Positions 8,537 through 16,972 of a DNA stretch of 64,000 nucleotides are shown here, in pieces (position 1 is the first letter of the stretch; each line of letters opens with the position of its first letter). The position numbers and the translations under genes are program-made. Under the pieces are notes generated by a model, which was not told the origin of the DNA, ran no database searches, and saw only the letters and a program-made list of their open reading frames with translations. The stretch is from Jingyaoa shaoxingensis (GTDB lineage Bacteria; Bacillota; Clostridia; Lachnospirales; Lachnospiraceae): the NCBI RefSeq assembly GCF_014385005.1, contig NZ_JACRSZ010000006.1, forward strand, positions 62,001 to 126,000, in the 5' to 3' direction.

Positions 8537-10021
8537 TTATTTTGCTGCAAGCTGCATGATTGCTTCCTGTTCTGCTTCCTCATGATTCAGACATCCTGTG
8601 ACACGTCCCTCATTCATGACATAGACACGGTCACTCATGTTGATGATTTCAGGAAGTTCGGAGGAAATCATGATAATGGACATTCCCTCTTTTACCAGAT
8701 CGTTCATGATAGAATAGATCTCTGCCTTTGCACCAACATCCACACCACGGGTCGGTTCGTCCAGAATCAGAATCTCCGGGTGGGTTGCCAGCCAGCGTCC
8801 AATCATTACTTTCTGCTGGTTTCCACCGGACAGATTACCAATTACCTGCTCCTGACTCGGTGTCTTAGTTGCCATCATATCGATATATTTCTGAGTAATT
8901 TCTTCTTCTTTTTTGCCATCTACATGAAGATTTTTGATGAATTGTCCCAGTACCTCAATCGTGGAGTTAAATCTCACACTCTGTACTTTATAAAGACCTT
9001 CTTCTTTTCGGCTTTCCGGAACCAGTGCGATTCCATACTTTAATGCATCAACTGGGGACTTGATATTTACTTTCTTTCCCTTTACATATACATCTCCGGT
9101 CATATGATCTGCCAGTCCGAAGATAGCTTTCATGGTTTCACTTCGACCTGCTCCAACCAGTCCTGCAAAACCAATGATTTCCCCCTTATGAAGCTCGAAG
9201 CTGGCATCCTTTGCCATTTTTCCATCGGAAATATGGTCACACTTCAGGATCACTTCTCCCGGCTCAAGGAAATCTCTTGTATAATAATTTGTTAACTCAC
9301 GTCCTACCATCAAGGCAATCAGAGCATCTTTATTTGTCTCTTTTACCACTCTGGTACCTACTGTCTGACCATCTCGCATGACAGTAACGCGGTCACAGAT
9401 TTCTTCCAATTCACTCATCTTATGAGAAATATAGATGATACCTACCCCTTTCTTGGTCAGGGTACGCATAGTTTCAAATAAGAAACCGACTTCTTTATCA
9501 GATATGGATGACGTCGGTTCATCCATAACCAGAATTTTGGAATTAAATGAAATTGCTTTTACGATTTCAACCATCTGCTGCTGGGCGATTGTCAGTTTTT
9601 CAACCAGTGTATCAGCATTGATATTCATCTCATAAGCATCCAACAGTTCCTGTGCATCCCTGGACATCTTTACACGATCCACGTTCATCTTTGTTCCCGG
9701 TTCCCGTCCAAGGAATATATTTTCTGCAACAGTCATATATGGCACCAGCACCAGTTCCTGATGCACGATCGAAACACCTGCATGACGGGCTGCCACTACA
9801 TCATTAATCTCAGTTTTCTGACCATCAATGAAGATTTCGCCCTCTTCTGCATGATAAATACCACCCAATACTTTTATCAGCGTTGATTTTCCTGCTCCGT
9901 TTTCTCCAAGAAGTGCATGTACTTCTCCTGCTTTCAGCTGAAGGTTTACGTTCTGCAGAGCCTTAACTCCAGGGAAGGATTTGCTAATGCCCTTCATTTC
10001 AAGTAAGTATTTTTCACTCAC
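8537..10021 (-). CDS. mglA: Galactose/methyl-galactoside ABC transporter ATPase MglA
   Basis: This 494-residue ATPase has two fused nucleotide-binding domains, as usual for sugar importers. Domain 1 has Walker A GENGAGKST and Walker B ILVMDEPTSS. Domain 2 has the signature LSGGNQQKV and ILILDEPTRGVDVGAK. I choose a GTG start at 10021 (protein MSEKYLLEMKGISKSFPGVKAL) because AGGTGGTGG lies just upstream and the N-terminus then matches the family; upstream in-frame ATG codons would add an atypical extension. A perfect hairpin separates it from mglB. Confidence 0.93.
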   Translation of the reverse strand: MSEKYLLEMKGISKSFPGVKALQNVNLQLKAGEVHALLGENGAGKSTLIKVLGGIYHAEEGEIFIDGQKTEINDVVAARHAGVSIVHQELVLVPYMTVAENIFLGREPGTKMNVDRVKMSRDAQELLDAYEMNINADTLVEKLTIAQQQMVEIVKAISFNSKILVMDEPTSSISDKEVGFLFETMRTLTKKGVGIIYISHKMSELEEICDRVTVMRDGQTVGTRVVKETNKDALIALMVGRELTNYYTRDFLEPGEVILKCDHISDGKMAKDASFELHKGEIIGFAGLVGAGRSETMKAIFGLADHMTGDVYVKGKKVNIKSPVDALKYGIALVPESRKEEGLYKVQSVRFNSTIEVLGQFIKNLHVDGKKEEEITQKYIDMMATKTPSQEQVIGNLSGGNQQKVMIGRWLATHPEILILDEPTRGVDVGAKAEIYSIMNDLVKEGMSIIMISSELPEIINMSDRVYVMNEGRVTGCLNHEEAEQEAIMQLAAK

Positions 10022-10050
10022 TAATCGCCACCACCTGTCTTTTTTCATAC

Positions 10051-10090
10051 TTTCCATGACACAGAAAAAATATTTTCTGTGTCATGGAAA
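10051..10090. other. Perfect 18-bp inverted repeat between mglB and mglA
   Basis: The arms 10051-10068 and 10073-10090 (TTTCCATGACACAGAAAA and its complement) enclose only 4 nt. A second smaller hairpin (GGCT...AGCC type, 10092-10120) follows toward mglB. They lie between the abundant binding-protein gene and the ATPase gene. This fits mRNA processing, stabilisation or partial termination, giving more MglB than MglA. Confidence 0.75.
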
Positions 10091-10160
10091 AGGCTCTGCC
10101 CGCTTAAGGAGCAAAGCCCTTTGTCACCTCGTTATCAGATTTTATATTTTGCCTGTCGGC

Positions 10161-11090
10161 TTACTGCCATCCATCTGTACCGTAATCATCTACGTTATCA
10201 GCTGTTACAAGGAATGTTTCGATTGGGATGAATTCTTCTACTTCTTCGCCATCTAACCATTTGTAAGCTGTTTCAGCAATTGTCTTACCAATTGTGATTG
10301 GGGACTGTGCTCCGGTACCTTCAATCATAGTATCTTTCAGAAGTGCTTTTACGTCTGGAGATCCGTCAACACCATAGATCAGTGGGGATACACCTGCTGC
10401 ATCGGCTGCTGCATATGCGCCAAGAGCTGTTGGGTCATTTCCGCCAAAGATAGCTACTACATCTGGGTTAGCTGTCAGAAGGTCAGTAGCTTTTTCATTA
10501 GCAACCTGCTGGTTACCCTGAGCATCCTGCTGTCCTACTACGTTAAATTCTACACCAGATTCTTTGATTGCATCCAGGAATCCGTTTGTTCTGTCTGTTA
10601 CAGACTGCATAGTTGGGGAATCCAGTACCAGGATATCTCCACCTTCCGGAACTTTCTTAGCAAGGTCTTCACCACAAACATAACCAGCATTGTAGTTATC
10701 AGATCCGGCATAAGATACTAAGTAGCTCATGTCACCAACCTGTGTATCGAAACCAAACATTGGAATCTCTGCATCTTTTAACATATCCAGTCCAGGAATG
10801 ATACCGTCAGCATCTACAGGGTTTACAAACATCATTTCGATTCCTCTGGAGATCAGGTCTTCGATCTGGTCAATCTGTTTGTTGGAATCGTTTGCCGGGT
10901 CCATAGCTACCAGCTCGTCACCATTTGCTTCTACTACTTCTTCAATAGCACCCTGAAGAGCAACGAAGAATGGGTTTGTTCCATCCATACATGTGTAACC
11001 AACCAGTTTTCCTTCTGCGCTTGCGCTCATAGCCATCATGCTTCCAAGAGCTGCTGTGCACATTAACGCTGTAACCACTTTTCTTTTCAT
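10161..11090 (-). CDS. mglB: Galactose/glucose-binding protein MglB
   Basis: This 309-residue secreted binding protein is of the galactose/ribose type. Blocks include YTCMDGTNPFFVALQGAIEE, DPANDSNKQIDQIEDLISRG, NPVDADGIIPGLDML and FGGNDPTALGAYAAADAAG, ending DDYGTDGWQ. The signal peptide ends SASA before EGK. There is no lipobox, so how it stays at the cell surface of a presumed Gram-positive cell is unclear. It is the first gene of the operon. A palindrome upstream at 11178-11195 may be an operator. I could not identify a convincing -35/-10 pair. Confidence 0.92.
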   Translation of the reverse strand: MKRKVVTALMCTAALGSMMAMSASAEGKLVGYTCMDGTNPFFVALQGAIEEVVEANGDELVAMDPANDSNKQIDQIEDLISRGIEMMFVNPVDADGIIPGLDMLKDAEIPMFGFDTQVGDMSYLVSYAGSDNYNAGYVCGEDLAKKVPEGGDILVLDSPTMQSVTDRTNGFLDAIKESGVEFNVVGQQDAQGNQQVANEKATDLLTANPDVVAIFGGNDPTALGAYAAADAAGVSPLIYGVDGSPDVKALLKDTMIEGTGAQSPITIGKTIAETAYKWLDGEEVEEFIPIETFLVTADNVDDYGTDGWQ

Positions 11091-11177
11091 TTTTCAATTA
11101 CCTCCCAAGTAATTATTTGTTATTAATACTATAAAATTTTTCCAAGCTTTTTTCACCTGTACTTTGTAACATTTTTC

Positions 11178-11195
11178 ATATGACATTTGTCATAT
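11178..11195. promoter_or_regulatory. 18-bp palindrome upstream of mglB, candidate operator
   Basis: ATATGACATTTGTCATAT is a perfect palindrome (ATATGACA, TT, TGTCATAT) about 90 nt upstream of the mglB start. Its symmetry and place suggest binding by a dimeric regulator. No regulator gene of LacI type is present in the window. Confidence 0.4.
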
Positions 11196-11213
11196 TTTTA
11201 TATGCAAATAGTC

Positions 11214-11261
11214 AAAAAGCACACAACTGCCAGCCTTGCATTCGGCATTGTTGTGTGCTTT
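11214..11261 (-). terminator. Terminator downstream of proS
   Basis: AAAGCACACAA pairs with TTGTGTGCTTT around a 24-nt interior, with TTTTTGAC following on the minus strand. It lies 135 nt beyond the proS stop. The remaining 11262-11395 stretch holds an inverted repeat TATAATACA...TGTATTATA and one copy of a dispersed 22-nt repeat. Confidence 0.8.
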
Positions 11262-11371
11262 CTATCATTTTTCACATATTTTCGGCTTACTTTTTGTATA
11301 ATACAACACTTATACCTCTGACACATGTACACATTGCTGTATTATAACTTCAGCTTAAAACATTCTTTATT

Positions 11372-11393
11372 CGTATCTGTTCAGTATCTTCAC
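11372..11393. repeat. Dispersed 22-nt repeat (CTGTTCAG family), copy 1
   Basis: This copy begins CGTATCTGTTCAGTATC and ends TTCAC. It matches 16099-16120 and 54616-54637 at 19-20 of 22 positions. It lies between proS and its terminator and is not part of any gene. Confidence 0.6.
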
Positions 11394-11395
11394 TC

Positions 11396-12835
11396 TTAGT
11401 ATGCTTTGCCCCAGTATACCATAGCCTTGGCCGGCTTCTTGCAGTAGATACATTCACAGGTAATCTCTTCCTGCTGGAATGGAATACAACGGGATGTAAC
11501 ACCGGCTTCTTCCTTTAATGCATCTTCACATGCCTGATCACCGCACCACATTGCCTTGATGAATCCAGGCTTGTTCTCTGCGATATCCTTGAACTCATCC
11601 AGAGTCTTGGCAGTGTAAGTATGGGATTCTCTGTGTGTTCTTGCTCTCTCCAGCATATCCTTCTGCATAATCTCCAGAGTCTCAGTAACCTTGCCGGTCA
11701 GTTCTTCCAGAGATACAGTAATCTTTTCTCTGGTGTCACGGCGAACGATCACTGCCTGTCCTGCTTCGATGTCCTTCGGTCCCAGCTCGATACGTACCGG
11801 AATACCACGCATCTCGCTCTCTGAGAACTTCCATCCCGGACTCTTGTCAGAATCATCCATTCTTGTACGGATACCAGATTTTACCAGTGCTTCCTTCACT
11901 TCGGCAGCCTTATCCAGAACCCCTTCCTTCTTCTGCTGAATCGGGATCACCATTGCCTGTACCGGTGCGATACGTGGTGGCAGTACCAGTCCACTGTTAT
12001 CACCATGTACCATGATAATTGCTCCGATCATACGGGTGGTCATACCCCAGGAAGTCTGATGTACATATTTTAAGGTGTTATCTTTATCTGTATATTGAAT
12101 ACCAAATGCCTTCGCAAATCCATCACCGAAGTTGTGGCTGGTTCCGGACTGCAGTGCTTTACCATCATGCATCAGTGATTCAATGGTATAAGTAGCTTCT
12201 GCACCTGCGAATTTTTCCTTGTCTGTCTTGCGGCCCTTAACAACCGGGATAGCCAGTACTTCTTCACAGAAATCAGCATATACATTCAGCATCTGAATGG
12301 TACGTGCCTCAGCCTCTTCTGCTGTAGCATGTGCCGTATGACCTTCCTGCCACAGGAATTCTCTGGAACGAAGGAAAGGTCTTGTGGTCTTCTCCCATCT
12401 CATAACGGAACACCACTGGTTATATACCTTCGGCAGATCACGGTAAGAATGAATATCATTCGCATAAAAATCACAGAATAATGTCTCAGATGTCGGACGT
12501 ACACACATTCTCTCCTGAAGCGGTTCCAGTCCTCCATGGGTTACCCATGCTACTTCCGGTGCGAATCCTTCTACATGATCCTTTTCCTTCTGAAGAAGGC
12601 TCTCCGGGATCAGCATTGGAAGATATACATTCTCCACGCCTGTTTCTTTGAATCTGCGGTCCAGTTCGTGCTGGATATTTTCCCAGATTGCATATCCGGC
12701 AGGTTTGATGACCATACATCCTTTCACACTTGTATAGTCTGTCAGCTCTGCTTTTTTAACAACATCTGTATACCATTGTGCAAAATCCTCTTCCATAGAA
12801 GTAATGGATTCCACAAGTTTCTTTTCCTTTGCCAT
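11396..12835 (-). CDS. proS: Prolyl-tRNA synthetase, short (archaeal/eukaryal-like) form
   Basis: The enzyme charges tRNA-Pro. At 479 residues it is the short class II type without the roughly 180-residue editing insertion of the usual bacterial ProS. It shows the motif 2 region [28 protein letters not shown], and a C-terminal cysteine-rich zinc module ([10 protein letters not shown], then [20 protein letters not shown]), which is a mark of this form. The strong promoter at 12908-12936 gives a leader of about 65 nt. I see no T-box motif in that leader, so amino-acid control by that route is unlikely. Confidence 0.96.
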   Translation of the reverse strand: MAKEKKLVESITSMEEDFAQWYTDVVKKAELTDYTSVKGCMVIKPAGYAIWENIQHELDRRFKETGVENVYLPMLIPESLLQKEKDHVEGFAPEVAWVTHGGLEPLQERMCVRPTSETLFCDFYANDIHSYRDLPKVYNQWCSVMRWEKTTRPFLRSREFLWQEGHTAHATAEEAEARTIQMLNVYADFCEEVLAIPVVKGRKTDKEKFAGAEATYTIESLMHDGKALQSGTSHNFGDGFAKAFGIQYTDKDNTLKYVHQTSWGMTTRMIGAIIMVHGDNSGLVLPPRIAPVQAMVIPIQQKKEGVLDKAAEVKEALVKSGIRTRMDDSDKSPGWKFSESEMRGIPVRIELGPKDIEAGQAVIVRRDTREKITVSLEELTGKVTETLEIMQKDMLERARTHRESHTYTAKTLDEFKDIAENKPGFIKAMWCGDQACEDALKEEAGVTSRCIPFQQEEITCECIYCKKPAKAMVYWGKAY

Positions 12836-12907
12836 TGTCTATCTCCTCATTTTATTATTCTCAATCGTATCTGCCTGATACAGGCATTCTTCGGACACTG
12901 TAATCCC

Positions 12908-12936
12908 ATTTTATTGCAAACCCCCGTTTTCGTCAA
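12908..12936 (-). promoter_or_regulatory. Predicted promoter of proS
   Basis: TTGACG (12931-12936), exactly 17 nt, then TAAAAT (12908-12913). The short leader contains a small hairpin, TGCCTG-TAT-CAGGCA. Confidence 0.8.
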
Positions 12937-13030
12937 GAATCTCCTAGATTTTTCTGGTATTTTCCACTGCATTATGCTAAATTATAGAAAAAGGAAATCT
13001 TATATAGCGGTGTCGCGGAAAGGGGCTTTT

Positions 13031-13528
13031 ATGAACTCGCCTGTTCTTTATCGAAAACGTCTGATCCCTGCTGAATGTGTTCTTCTGGATAAGGATAAGG
13101 TCATTCGATGTACGGATGATTATCTGATCACCACCTGGGACACCATACGCCCCAAAAAAGACCTGAGCCATGGCATTTCCGTTTTTTTCTGGAAGCAGGG
13201 CGTCAAAGTAAGTAAGTTCTACGATCACCAGAACCGGCTGATCTGCTGGTACTGTGATATTATCACACATGAATACCAGCCCGAAACCAATACCTATATT
13301 ACGATCGATCTGCTCGCCGATGTTCTGGTCTATCCGGATGGTCAGATAAAAGTCGTAGATCTGGATGAACTCGCCGATGCAGTAGAGCAGCATCTGATCT
13401 CTCAGAAAATGCTCCTGACTGCCCTGCGCCAGTTGAATACTCTGTTGGATCATATCTACAGTGGCAAGTTTGCCGAATATCAGTCATATATCGAAGAAAT
13501 TGAAAAAACAGCCAAGAATGAGCTGTAA
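13031..13528 (+). CDS. DUF402 domain protein
   Basis: The protein is about 165 residues with no signal peptide. The central part (LSHGISVFFWKQGVKVSKFY, WYCDIITHEY, then ITIDLLADVLVYPDGQIKVVDLDEL) matches the DUF402 fold. Some members, such as Bacillus Ntdp/YgaC, are nucleoside tri- and diphosphatases. Whether this one is such a phosphatase is not shown by the sequence. I start at the ATG at 13031 because AAAGGGG lies 5 nt upstream; an in-frame upstream ATG at 12974 lacks a site. It is a single gene divergent from proS and ends at a strong terminator. Confidence 0.8.
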   Translation: MNSPVLYRKRLIPAECVLLDKDKVIRCTDDYLITTWDTIRPKKDLSHGISVFFWKQGVKVSKFYDHQNRLICWYCDIITHEYQPETNTYITIDLLADVLVYPDGQIKVVDLDELADAVEQHLISQKMLLTALRQLNTLLDHIYSGKFAEYQSYIEEIEKTAKNEL

Positions 13529-13551
13529 AATTAGTTTCCAGCTATAAGAAA

Positions 13552-13589
13552 CGCCAGTTCCGGCAAATGCCGGTTCTGGCGCTCTTTTT
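13552..13589 (+). terminator. Terminator of the DUF402 gene
   Basis: CGCCAGTTCCGGCA and TGCCGGTTCTGGCG form a long GC-rich stem followed by TTTTT. It is close to the convergent dCMP deaminase stop and may serve both strands. Confidence 0.9.
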
Positions 13590-13613
13590 ATGCTTTTTGA
13601 AACCCTGATTTTT

Positions 13614-14099
13614 CTACACATTCAGGGTTATCGTTCTGCCTGACGGCTGATATGAGATCAGTTCTACTCCGGCTGTTTTAAGCATCCGCTTAGATGCCAG
13701 TACGTTGACCGCCGTCGCATACTTATCTGAAGCATATACCAGTTTCTTGATACCTGATTGGATAATTGCCTTGGCACATTCGTTGCATGGAAATAATGTC
13801 ACATAGATGGTTGCCCCCTCCAGACTTCCTCCACGGTAGTTCAGAATAGCATTTAATTCAGAATGGGTAGTATACAAATACTTACTGTCCAGACCTTCTG
13901 CTTCTCTGCTCCATGGAAATTCATCATCTGAGCAGCCGATCGGGAACCCGTTGTAACCCATGGACAGGATCTTATTATCCTGGCTGACAATGCAGGCTCC
14001 CACCTGAGTATTCGGGTCCTTGGAACGCATACTTGCAAGAATCGCTACTCCCATAAAATATTCATCCCATGAAATATAATCTTTGCGCTTATCTGACAT
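13614..14099 (-). CDS. dCMP/cytidine deaminase-family zinc enzyme (ComEB-like)
   Basis: This 161-residue deoxycytidylate deaminase family protein would convert dCMP to dUMP for thymidylate synthesis. The zinc-binding and catalytic motifs are H79-S-E81 and P-C105-N-E-C108. N-terminal blocks are WDEYFMGVAILASMRSKDPN and VGACIVSQDNKILSMGYNGFP. It starts at the ATG ending at 14099 with AGGTG upstream; a GTG nine bases earlier is less likely. It is last gene of the operon with rpiB, the phosphatase homologue and Sua5, 18 nt after the rpiB stop. Confidence 0.93.
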   Translation of the reverse strand: MSDKRKDYISWDEYFMGVAILASMRSKDPNTQVGACIVSQDNKILSMGYNGFPIGCSDDEFPWSREAEGLDSKYLYTTHSELNAILNYRGGSLEGATIYVTLFPCNECAKAIIQSGIKKLVYASDKYATAVNVLASKRMLKTAGVELISYQPSGRTITLNV

Positions 14100-14117
14100 G
14101 ATTTTCACCTGTACCTT

Positions 14118-14549
14118 TTAATCCTGTTCAATCAACTCAATTCTTCTCTTATGACGCTCTGCGTTGGAAAACGGTGTATCCAGGAATGTATCCACAATCT
14201 TCAGTGCCAGTCCCGGTCCAACAACTCTTCCACCCAGTGCAAGAATATTTGCATCATTGTGCTGTCTGGTTGCTTCTGCTGTGAAACAGTCCGTACACAG
14301 TGCCGCACGAATTCCTTTTACCTTGTTGGCTGCGATGGAAATGCCGATCCCTGTTCCACAGATCAGAATACCTCTTTCACATTCCCCTGAAGTAATGGCA
14401 GATGTTACTTTTCTTGCATAGATCGGATAATCTACTGCCTCTTCACTGTCACATCCGAAGTCTTTATATTCCAGACCTCTTTCTTCAAGATGCTTTAAGA
14501 TCTCTTTTTTTAATACGTAACCGCCGTGATCACATGCTACCGCTATCAT
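14118..14549 (-). CDS. rpiB: Ribose 5-phosphate isomerase B
   Basis: This 143-residue enzyme interconverts ribose 5-phosphate and ribulose 5-phosphate. It begins MIAVACDHGG (D7, H8) and contains the active-site loop ILICGTGIGISIAANKV with C64. Later blocks NDANILALGGRVVGPGLA are standard. Two ATGs lie 9 nt apart. I choose the second (ending 14549) because AGGAGG abuts the first and is optimally spaced from the second. The gene overlaps the end of the phosphatase homologue by 20 nt, implying translational coupling. Confidence 0.95.
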   Translation of the reverse strand: MIAVACDHGGYVLKKEILKHLEERGLEYKDFGCDSEEAVDYPIYARKVTSAITSGECERGILICGTGIGISIAANKVKGIRAALCTDCFTAEATRQHNDANILALGGRVVGPGLALKIVDTFLDTPFSNAERHKRRIELIEQD

Positions 14550-15012
14550 GTTCTTCATCCTCCTGTAATAATACTTCTGTTAATTTTGAAATAATCAGTT
14601 CCAATACATCAAAACAATGACCATACTCTTCCAGTGCCTTGCCATGAGGATCGTAGATATCCCCCTCTTCCGTCTGGCTGTACTCCGAAATGGTATACAG
14701 ATTCTTCACTCTGTCCTCATACTCTTCCTGTATCTTCTGCTTCTGTGCCTGTTCCATTGTCAGAATCAGAGTACGTTCATCAAAATCATCTGCCGAAAAA
14801 GCTACTGCCTCGTGATCCGGAAGCTCCAGCTTATGCTGTGACAGTATCTCTTTCGCCTTGGGATTCACAGGTTCCGGAAATAATACAATCATTCCCTTTG
14901 AATCCACCAGGATATCCTCCAACAGCATTTTGTTCTGTAAGATTGCTTCTGCCATCGGTCCTCTGGAGGTATCACTGTGACTTACAAACAACACTTTATC
15001 ATACTTCTTCAT
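14530..15012 (-). CDS. Low-molecular-weight phosphatase homologue lacking the catalytic cysteine
   Basis: The 160-residue protein has the low-molecular-weight protein-tyrosine/arginine phosphatase fold, but its phosphate-binding loop reads VSHSDTSRGPMAEA instead of the family V-C-x-G-N-x-C-R-S-P. The nucleophile position is S11, encoded by AGT, and the second cysteine is S16. R17 and the downstream general-acid region (GDIYDP) are kept. The frame is intact and tightly embedded in an operon, so this is not simple decay. The gene order Sua5, phosphatase, rpiB is that of ywlC-ywlE-ywlF in Bacillus, where YwlE is the protein-arginine phosphatase. Predicted to be catalytically dead; it may bind phospho-ligands. 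Confidence 0.9.
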   Translation of the reverse strand: MKKYDKVLFVSHSDTSRGPMAEAILQNKMLLEDILVDSKGMIVLFPEPVNPKAKEILSQHKLELPDHEAVAFSADDFDERTLILTMEQAQKQKIQEEYEDRVKNLYTISEYSQTEEGDIYDPHGKALEEYGHCFDVLELIISKLTEVLLQEDEEHDSGSM

Positions 15013-15023
15013 ATATTCTTCCT

Positions 15024-16070
15024 CTAAACCTGGATAATCTGATGCCCCGCAGCCTTGACCATCCGGTTCATAATCGCCTGTCCCAGATTCGGTGTCTCAA
15101 AAGCTTCTGAGAAAATACAGCTTACCTGCTGCTCATCAAATTCCCGTAACACTGCATACAGATGTCTGGAAATGCTCAGTTCATCACGACGGCTTCCCAT
15201 AGACTTTACTGTGCCTCCACAGTAGCGGTGCACTGTCTCATCTGACGCAATCACGCCCGGTCGGTTTCCCTTCTTTAATTCCTCACAGATACGGTCGTTA
15301 ATATAGGCAATTACCTTTTCTTCTTCCCCTTCCACGATGACCATATCTGCCTTTGGGGCATAATGCTTATAGCGCATACCAGGTGCCTTCGGGCGCTGCT
15401 TGCAGTCTGCAGACAAAAGTGTAGGATCTACTTCCACCTTCCCGATGACTTTCTCCAGCATTGCCTTATTAATATAGCCTGGACGTAAGATTGTCGGCAC
15501 ACCGGTACTCAGATCCACGATGGTGGATTCCACTCCGATTCCAACGCTTCCTCCATCCAGTATCATCTCAATCTTGCCATCCAGATCATCTGCCACATGC
15601 TGTGCGGTGGTCGGGCTTGGCCTGCCGGATGTATTGGCACTCGGTGCTGCAATATAACCACCTCCGGCTTCGATCATCTTCAGCGCAACTGGATGGTTCG
15701 GCATACGTACCGCTACAGTATCCAGCCCTCCTGTCGTTCCATATGGTACGATCTCTTTTTTCTGAAAAATCATAGTCAGTGGCCCAGGCCAGAACTTCTC
15801 AGCCAGCTTCTTCGCTTCTTCCGGTACTTCTTCTACAATCCGATACAGGTCTTCTGTCTTCGCTATATGGACAATCAGCGGATTGTCAGAAGGTCTGCCC
15901 TTTGCCGCATAGATCTTGAACGCTGCCTGTTCATCCAGTGCATTGGCTCCCAATCCGTATACTGTCTCCGTCGGAAATGCCACAAGACCGCCATTCTTCA
16001 GGATCTCGCCCGCTTCTCTCATCTCTTTTTCATCTATCTGATTCGTCATATCTGATATGATCGTCTGCAT
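15024..16070 (-). CDS. tsaC: L-threonylcarbamoyladenylate synthase, Sua5 type
   Basis: The enzyme makes threonylcarbamoyl-AMP for the t6A37 modification of ANN-decoding tRNAs. At 348 residues it is the long Sua5 form: a YrdC domain in about the first 210 residues (GGLVAFPTETVYGLGANAL, KGRPSDNPLIVHI, APSANTSGRPSPTTAQHV) and a C-terminal Sua5 domain (SPGMRYKHYAPKA-like, here APGMRYKHYAPKADMVIVEG). I start it at the ATG ending at 16070, behind AAGGAAG. The upstream frame belongs to a repeat. First gene of the four-gene operon. Confidence 0.94.
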   Translation of the reverse strand: MQTIISDMTNQIDEKEMREAGEILKNGGLVAFPTETVYGLGANALDEQAAFKIYAAKGRPSDNPLIVHIAKTEDLYRIVEEVPEEAKKLAEKFWPGPLTMIFQKKEIVPYGTTGGLDTVAVRMPNHPVALKMIEAGGGYIAAPSANTSGRPSPTTAQHVADDLDGKIEMILDGGSVGIGVESTIVDLSTGVPTILRPGYINKAMLEKVIGKVEVDPTLLSADCKQRPKAPGMRYKHYAPKADMVIVEGEEEKVIAYINDRICEELKKGNRPGVIASDETVHRYCGGTVKSMGSRRDELSISRHLYAVLREFDEQQVSCIFSEAFETPNLGQAIMNRMVKAAGHQIIQV

Positions 16071-16098
16071 GTATGTTCGCTTCCTTTTTCTGTCTGTT

Positions 16099-16136
16099 CG
16101 CATCTGTCCAGTACCTTCACAGCAGGTTCTGAACAG
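16099..16136. repeat. Dispersed CTGTTCAG-family palindrome, copy 2
   Basis: It contains the 22-nt repeat (16099-16120) plus its inverted partner: CTGTCCAGTACC and GGTTCTGAACAG form an imperfect 12-bp stem around 9 nt. It sits just upstream of tsaC. Confidence 0.7.
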
Positions 16137-16194
16137 TTCTCTTTTTCTTAGTAAGTATAACATTTACCGATACTGAACGCAATAGAGGTTTTCG

Positions 16195-16917
16195 TCAGAG
16201 AACGGACGCCCGTTCTCTGAGGTATTTTCTTATTCCTTCGCATATTGCTTCTGCGACCTGCTCCTGATACTTCTCACTGATCAGTTTTTCTGCTTCTTCT
16301 GTATTGCTCAGAAACCCACATTCTGCAATCACCGTCGGAATCTGGGTTTTTTTCAATATGTAATAAGTATTATTTGCCTTGATTTCCCGCGGTCTGGCAA
16401 TATCCAGCTTCTGGTTTAGTGCTTCCTGCAAGGTCTGTGCCAGTTCTTTTCCTTTCTGAGATGTCTCATAATAGAACACTTGCGGGCCACATACGTATTC
16501 CTCCGTATAACTGTTCTGATGTATACTCACTGCCAGATCCGCACCGGATTCATTGATGACCGTACATCGTTTTTTCATATCCTGCTGTTTCTTGTTCTCC
16601 TCATTTTCATCATACAGCCCCCGGTCACTTTCCCGCGTCATAATGGTCTCGATCCCTGCCGCCTCCAGATTTTGCTGTACTTTCCCTGCAATTGCCAGAT
16701 TGATCTCCTTCTCCAGAATGTTTCCTATACCGACTTTGCCGGAATCGAAGCCTCCGTGTCCGGCATCTATCACAACCCGGTACTCTTTTACTTCTCCGGA
16801 TACCGCCTGGGTGATCCGATTGTGCATCTCCATCATCTGTGCTCCCAGTCTTCCGACATAAAATGCCCCTGCCAGAATCAATGCCGTCATGATCCGTTCC
16901 AGTTGTCTTTTGCCCAT
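16195..16917 (-). CDS. N-acetylmuramoyl-L-alanine amidase (Amidase_3), membrane-anchored
   Basis: This zinc amidase cleaves the bond between MurNAc and the stem peptide. It is about 240 residues with an N-terminal hydrophobic anchor (about residues 9-27) and the Amidase_3 domain: VVIDAGHGGFDSGK, ILEKEINLAIA, DLAVSIHQNS and IPTVIAECGFLSN provide the zinc ligands and catalytic glutamate. The start at 16917 uses a GGGGA site that is part of the 3' arm of a terminator-like hairpin at 16924-16962. The family includes the sporulation amidase CwlD; which one this is cannot be told. Confidence 0.9.
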   Translation of the reverse strand: MGKRQLERIMTALILAGAFYVGRLGAQMMEMHNRITQAVSGEVKEYRVVIDAGHGGFDSGKVGIGNILEKEINLAIAGKVQQNLEAAGIETIMTRESDRGLYDENEENKKQQDMKKRCTVINESGADLAVSIHQNSYTEEYVCGPQVFYYETSQKGKELAQTLQEALNQKLDIARPREIKANNTYYILKKTQIPTVIAECGFLSNTEEAEKLISEKYQEQVAEAICEGIRKYLRERASVL

Positions 16918-16923
16918 GAAAAA

Positions 16924-16962
16924 TCCCCGCTGCATACTTTTTACCAGTGTATGCAACGGGGA
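16924..16962 (-). terminator. Terminator-like hairpin whose stem contains the amidase ribosome site
   Basis: TCCCCG-CT-GCATAC pairs with GTATGC-AA-CGGGGA. On the minus strand the hairpin follows the GH18 stop and ends in ATTTTTC immediately before the amidase ATG. The likely Shine-Dalgarno GGGGA is inside the 3' arm, so folding would both terminate and hide the site. Confidence 0.75.
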
Positions 16963-16972
16963 CTCTGTTTAC

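Noticed and set aside
11296..11348. Inverted repeat TATAATACA...TGTATTATA downstream of proS as a promoter pair
   Set aside because: Each arm contains a -10-like string, but no -35 or gene fits on either strand, and a terminator lies alongside.
12836..12907. T-box riboswitch in front of proS
   Set aside because: The leader is only about 65 nt and has neither a specifier-type stem nor the conserved T-box sequence.
12536..13030. Long plus-strand frame running into the DUF402 gene from inside proS
   Set aside because: The upstream part is the antisense of proS and lacks a ribosome site. The protein family begins at the ATG at 13031.
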